In this document: positions 9,291-11,434 of the stretch, piece by piece
Layout of the letters: every line of letters begins with the position of its first letter
How positions within the stretch are numbered: position 1 is the stretch's first letter
Origin: CAZDQL01 sp964507325
GTDB lineage: Bacteria; Planctomycetota; UBA1135; GCA-002686595
Reading direction: 5' to 3'
Assembly: GCA_964507325.1 (NCBI GenBank)
Contig: CAZDQL010000146.1
Span: forward strand, 1-11,434
Length of the DNA: 11,434 bases
Position numbers and translations under genes: made by a program
Notes under the pieces: model-generated
What the model saw: only the letters and a program-made list of their open reading frames with translations
Told to the model about the DNA's origin: nothing
The model's database searches: none

Positions 9291-11057
9291 ATGCGTACCC
9301 TCGTCGGCCTCCTCGTAACGTCCACGTTCTTCACCGTCCCGGCGCTGGCCCAGGATCCCGCTCCCCAGGCGGCGCCCACCCAGCTCCCCCTCCCCTCCCT
9401 CAAGGAAGAGATCGACCTGTCGGTCCGCTGGCTGCGCAGTCGCCAGGACCGTCTCTCCGGGGCCTACGCTCCGCCGGGGGCGGCGACGATCGAGCCCACG
9501 GCGTTGGTGCTGCGCGCCCTGGCGAAGAGCCCGCGGCAGTACGTGCGGCGCGACGGCCCCTTCGTGTCGATGGCCCTCGACCATCTGATCGCCCATCAGG
9601 ACGAGAGCGGTTGGATCGCGGCGGAGGACACCGACGGGGACGCGCGGCTGGCCCAGACGCGGGCGGCGGCGGCGGCGCTGTACCTGTACGTCGACCCGGC
9701 TTCCACCGCTGCGCTGGCGAAGGCGGTGGGTTGGCTCGGTGAGCAGGGGATTTCCGATCCGGCGGCGAGGGAGGGGCAGCCGGTCCGCGACCGGGAGCAA
9801 GCGGCGCGGCGCGCCGTCGAGCTGTTGGCGACGCGGTCGGAGGACGGTTCCTGGCGGGGGGAGGTGGTGGCGACGGCGGAGAACGTCCTCGAGCTCTCGG
9901 CCTACTACCCGCTCCTACGCGAGGCTTCGTCGCCGGCGCGTTCCGCGACGCGCCTGCCGCGGTTCACGGCCGCCGACCGCGAGGCGGTCGACGCGGCGAT
10001 CCTGCGCGGCGCTCGCTTCCTGGTCGGCGCGGCGGAGGAGGGCAAGTGGGGTGCGCCTTCACGGCCCGACGCGGGGATCACGGCGATGGTGCTGGGGGCG
10101 CTACTGGCGGTGCCCGAGCCGCGTCCGGAGGAGATCCAGACGGTGATCGACGACGGCCTCGACTGGCTGGCGGGGCTGCAGCGGGAGGATGGCTCGATCC
10201 ACCAGGGGATGCTGGCGAACTACGTCACGTCGGCGTCGATCCTGGCGCTCTCCGGTTCGTCCGACGAGGAGCACGCGCAGGTGGTCGAGCGGGCGCGCGG
10301 CTTCTTGGTGGCGCTGCAGGCGGACGAGGGGGAGGGGTACTCCCCGGACCACCCCTTCTACGGTGGAATCGGCTACGGCGGCGACGAGCGCCCCGACCTC
10401 TCCAACCTGCAGATGGCCCTCGAGGCGCTGGTCGCCTCGGGGCTGGACTCCGATCACGAGGCGTTCCAGCGTTCGCTGCGCTTCCTGGAGCGCTGCCAGA
10501 ATCGCTCGGAGTCGAACGACCTGGTGATCGTCGGCGACGACGGGACGCGCATCGTCTCCGGGGACGACGGCGGGTCGGCCTACACGCCGGGGAGCTCCAA
10601 GGCGGGCTACGTCGAGCTGGAGGACGGGCGTCGGATTCCCCGCTCGTACGGGTCGATGACGTACGCGTTGTTGAAGGGGTACGTGTTCGCGGGGCTGGAG
10701 CGCGACGATCCGCGGGTCGAAGCGGCGTGGAAGTGGCTGCAGGAGCACTACACCCTGGACGTCAACCCGGGCTTCGAGCACGCGTCCGATCCGACGGCGC
10801 CCTATCAGGGTCTGTTCTATTACTTTCACTCGATGGCGCGCGCGCTGAACCTCTTCGGGGAGGACACGGTGGTGGATGCGCAGGGTGTGGCACACGCCTG
10901 GCGTGGGGAGCTGGCGGGGCGACTGATCGCGATGCAGAGCAAGCTGGATGGGTCGTGGGTGAACGAGAATGCGCCGCGGTGGTGGGAGGGGAATCCGGTG
11001 CTGGCGACGTCGTATGCGCTGCTGGCGTTGGAGCAGACGAAGGGGGCGGGGGAGTAG
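9291..11057 (+). CDS. Secreted prenyltransferase/squalene-cyclase-repeat protein
   Basis: A 588-aa exported protein of unknown function. Residues 1-20 are a classical signal peptide (MRTLVGLLVTSTFFTVPALA, cleavage likely before Q21). The rest is made of repeated helix pairs of the prenyltransferase/squalene-oxidase type, the alpha/alpha-barrel fold of terpene cyclases. Repeat-like units include EDGSWRGE, GKWGAPSRPDAGITAMVLGA, LQREDGSIHQGM, SYGSMTYALLKG and LDGSWVNENAPRWWEGNPV near the C-terminus. I find no DxDD motif, the protonating motif of squalene-hopene cyclases, so cyclase activity is unlikely. An Asp/Gly-rich insertion (about residues 405-445, IVGDDGTRIVSGDDGG) interrupts the repeats. 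A periplasmic or surface scaffold or binding role is a guess. ATG 9291 is chosen because it gives the signal peptide. Confidence 0.82.
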   Translation: MRTLVGLLVTSTFFTVPALAQDPAPQAAPTQLPLPSLKEEIDLSVRWLRSRQDRLSGAYAPPGAATIEPTALVLRALAKSPRQYVRRDGPFVSMALDHLIAHQDESGWIAAEDTDGDARLAQTRAAAAALYLYVDPASTAALAKAVGWLGEQGISDPAAREGQPVRDREQAARRAVELLATRSEDGSWRGEVVATAENVLELSAYYPLLREASSPARSATRLPRFTAADREAVDAAILRGARFLVGAAEEGKWGAPSRPDAGITAMVLGALLAVPEPRPEEIQTVIDDGLDWLAGLQREDGSIHQGMLANYVTSASILALSGSSDEEHAQVVERARGFLVALQADEGEGYSPDHPFYGGIGYGGDERPDLSNLQMALEALVASGLDSDHEAFQRSLRFLERCQNRSESNDLVIVGDDGTRIVSGDDGGSAYTPGSSKAGYVELEDGRRIPRSYGSMTYALLKGYVFAGLERDDPRVEAAWKWLQEHYTLDVNPGFEHASDPTAPYQGLFYYFHSMARALNLFGEDTVVDAQGVAHAWRGELAGRLIAMQSKLDGSWVNENAPRWWEGNPVLATSYALLALEQTKGAGE

Positions 11058-11126
11058 GGGCTCCCTCGCGGTCCGGACAGCGAGACGCGAGGGGGTGGGG
11101 CGGAGGGTTTCGGGGAGAGGGGGAGT

Positions 11127-11164
11127 CCCCCCCCAAACTCGAGGGGGTTCGGGGGGAGTTGGGG
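11127..11164. repeat. Hairpin repeat, copy A
   Basis: C-run 11128-11133 pairs with 11151-11156; an inner stem AACTC (11136-11140) with GGGTT (11145-11149) includes one G-T wobble and closes a 4-nt loop. It ends in TCGGGGGGAGTTGGGG (11149-11164), identical in copy B. Confidence 0.65.
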
Positions 11165-11255
11165 CGGTTTGGTGGTGCCCGCCAAGACGAGCGGAGCTCG
11201 CAAGAGTGCAACGGCGTTGGCAGGCGTACTCGGCAGATTCGCGGTCGTGTTGAGG

Positions 11256-11300
11256 CCCAACTCCCCCCGAAACTCGGAGGAGTCTCGGGGGGAGTTGGGG
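11256..11300. repeat. Hairpin repeat, copy B
   Basis: A near-perfect palindrome: 15-bp arms CCCAACTCCCCCCGA (11256-11270) and its complement (11285-11299), a 1x1 mismatch (A11271/C11284), an inner 4-bp stem ACTC/GAGT and a GGAG loop. The last 16 nt match copy A exactly. There is no U-tract on either strand, so it is more a repeat element than a clear intrinsic terminator. Confidence 0.75.
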
Positions 11301-11340
11301 TTTGGACGGGGTGGAGGATTGGCGCGGGATTCCGTAACCG

Positions 11341-11370
11341 CCAAGCCCTTGGATCGTAGTAAGGGTGTGG
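11341..11370. repeat. Inverted repeat with 10-nt loop
   Basis: CCAAGCCCTT (11341-11350) and AAGGGTGTGG (11361-11370) pair at eight positions plus one G-T wobble, with one mismatch. A second small stem ACCTCT/AGAGGT (11377-11382 with 11392-11397) follows. Their role is unknown. Confidence 0.45.
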
Positions 11371-11434
11371 CACCAAACCTCTTCTCAGGCGAGAGGTCTC
11401 GGGTTGCCGCGGGTTCGCAGTTGCGCGAGGGAGT

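Larger units (their letters stand above)
11058..11434. other. Gene-free tail with repeats
   Basis: No coding frame here shows a recognisable domain; frames on both strands follow G- and C-tracts and repeats. The stretch contains two related hairpin repeats, a G-rich start (11085-11125) and two further inverted repeats (11341-11370 and 11377-11397). No U-tract terminator, tRNA or CRISPR pattern is seen. From about 11305 the sequence is visibly less GC-rich, so a new element or gene region may begin near the window edge. Confidence 0.6.

Noticed and set aside
10762..11376. Minus-strand open frames across the end of the repeat-protein gene and the tail
   Set aside because: The translations are Pro/Ser/Arg-rich and run through the hairpin repeats; no start signal or family motif is seen.
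11371..11434. Partial tRNA at the right edge
   Set aside because: There is a GGGTTCGCAG string, but no T-arm with flanking stems, no acceptor stem and no anticodon arm.

Overview
The window is GC-rich bacterial chromosome (sampled lines run from about 62% to 77% GC) with dense genes, several GTG starts and mostly weak or absent Shine-Dalgarno sites. The gene style suggests Planctomycetota: a Sua5 domain fused to a low-molecular-weight phosphatase, a secreted prenyltransferase/squalene-cyclase-repeat protein, an HGSNAT/DUF5009-type membrane acyltransferase and an NtrC-type two-component pair. This taxonomic guess rests on gene content only and could be wrong; another GC-rich phylum is possible.

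Layout. Positions 1-89 hold a foldable inverted-repeat element with three mutually competing segments. A plus-strand cluster follows: mogA (molybdopterin adenylyltransferase), a PIG-L/LmbE-type deacetylase with a lipoprotein signal, and a multi-pass HGSNAT-like acyltransferase. They are spaced by a 4-nt GTGA overlap or 2 nt, so they look translationally coupled. Convergent to this, on the minus strand, lie (in transcription order from 8026 down) a short soluble histidine kinase, a sigma54-activating response regulator overlapping it by 4 nt, dnaK, and a small secreted or membrane-anchored protein with a carboxypeptidase-regulatory-like fold. Divergent from the kinase, on the plus strand, is the Sua5-YwlE fusion, then a secreted alpha/alpha-barrel repeat protein. 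The last 377 nt carry no convincing gene but hold two related hairpin repeats and further inverted repeats.

How the genes may work together. The deacetylase and acyltransferase could form an envelope module that removes and restores N-acetyl groups on an amino sugar (inference). The kinase and regulator form one signalling unit, and a near-consensus sigma54 (-24/-12) motif lies just upstream of dnaK, so the regulator might control the chaperone (inference). The Sua5-YwlE protein couples a tRNA t6A biosynthesis domain to a phosphatase domain whose P-loop has the threonine typical of protein-arginine phosphatases. No CRISPR array, tRNA, rRNA, transposase or phage gene was seen.
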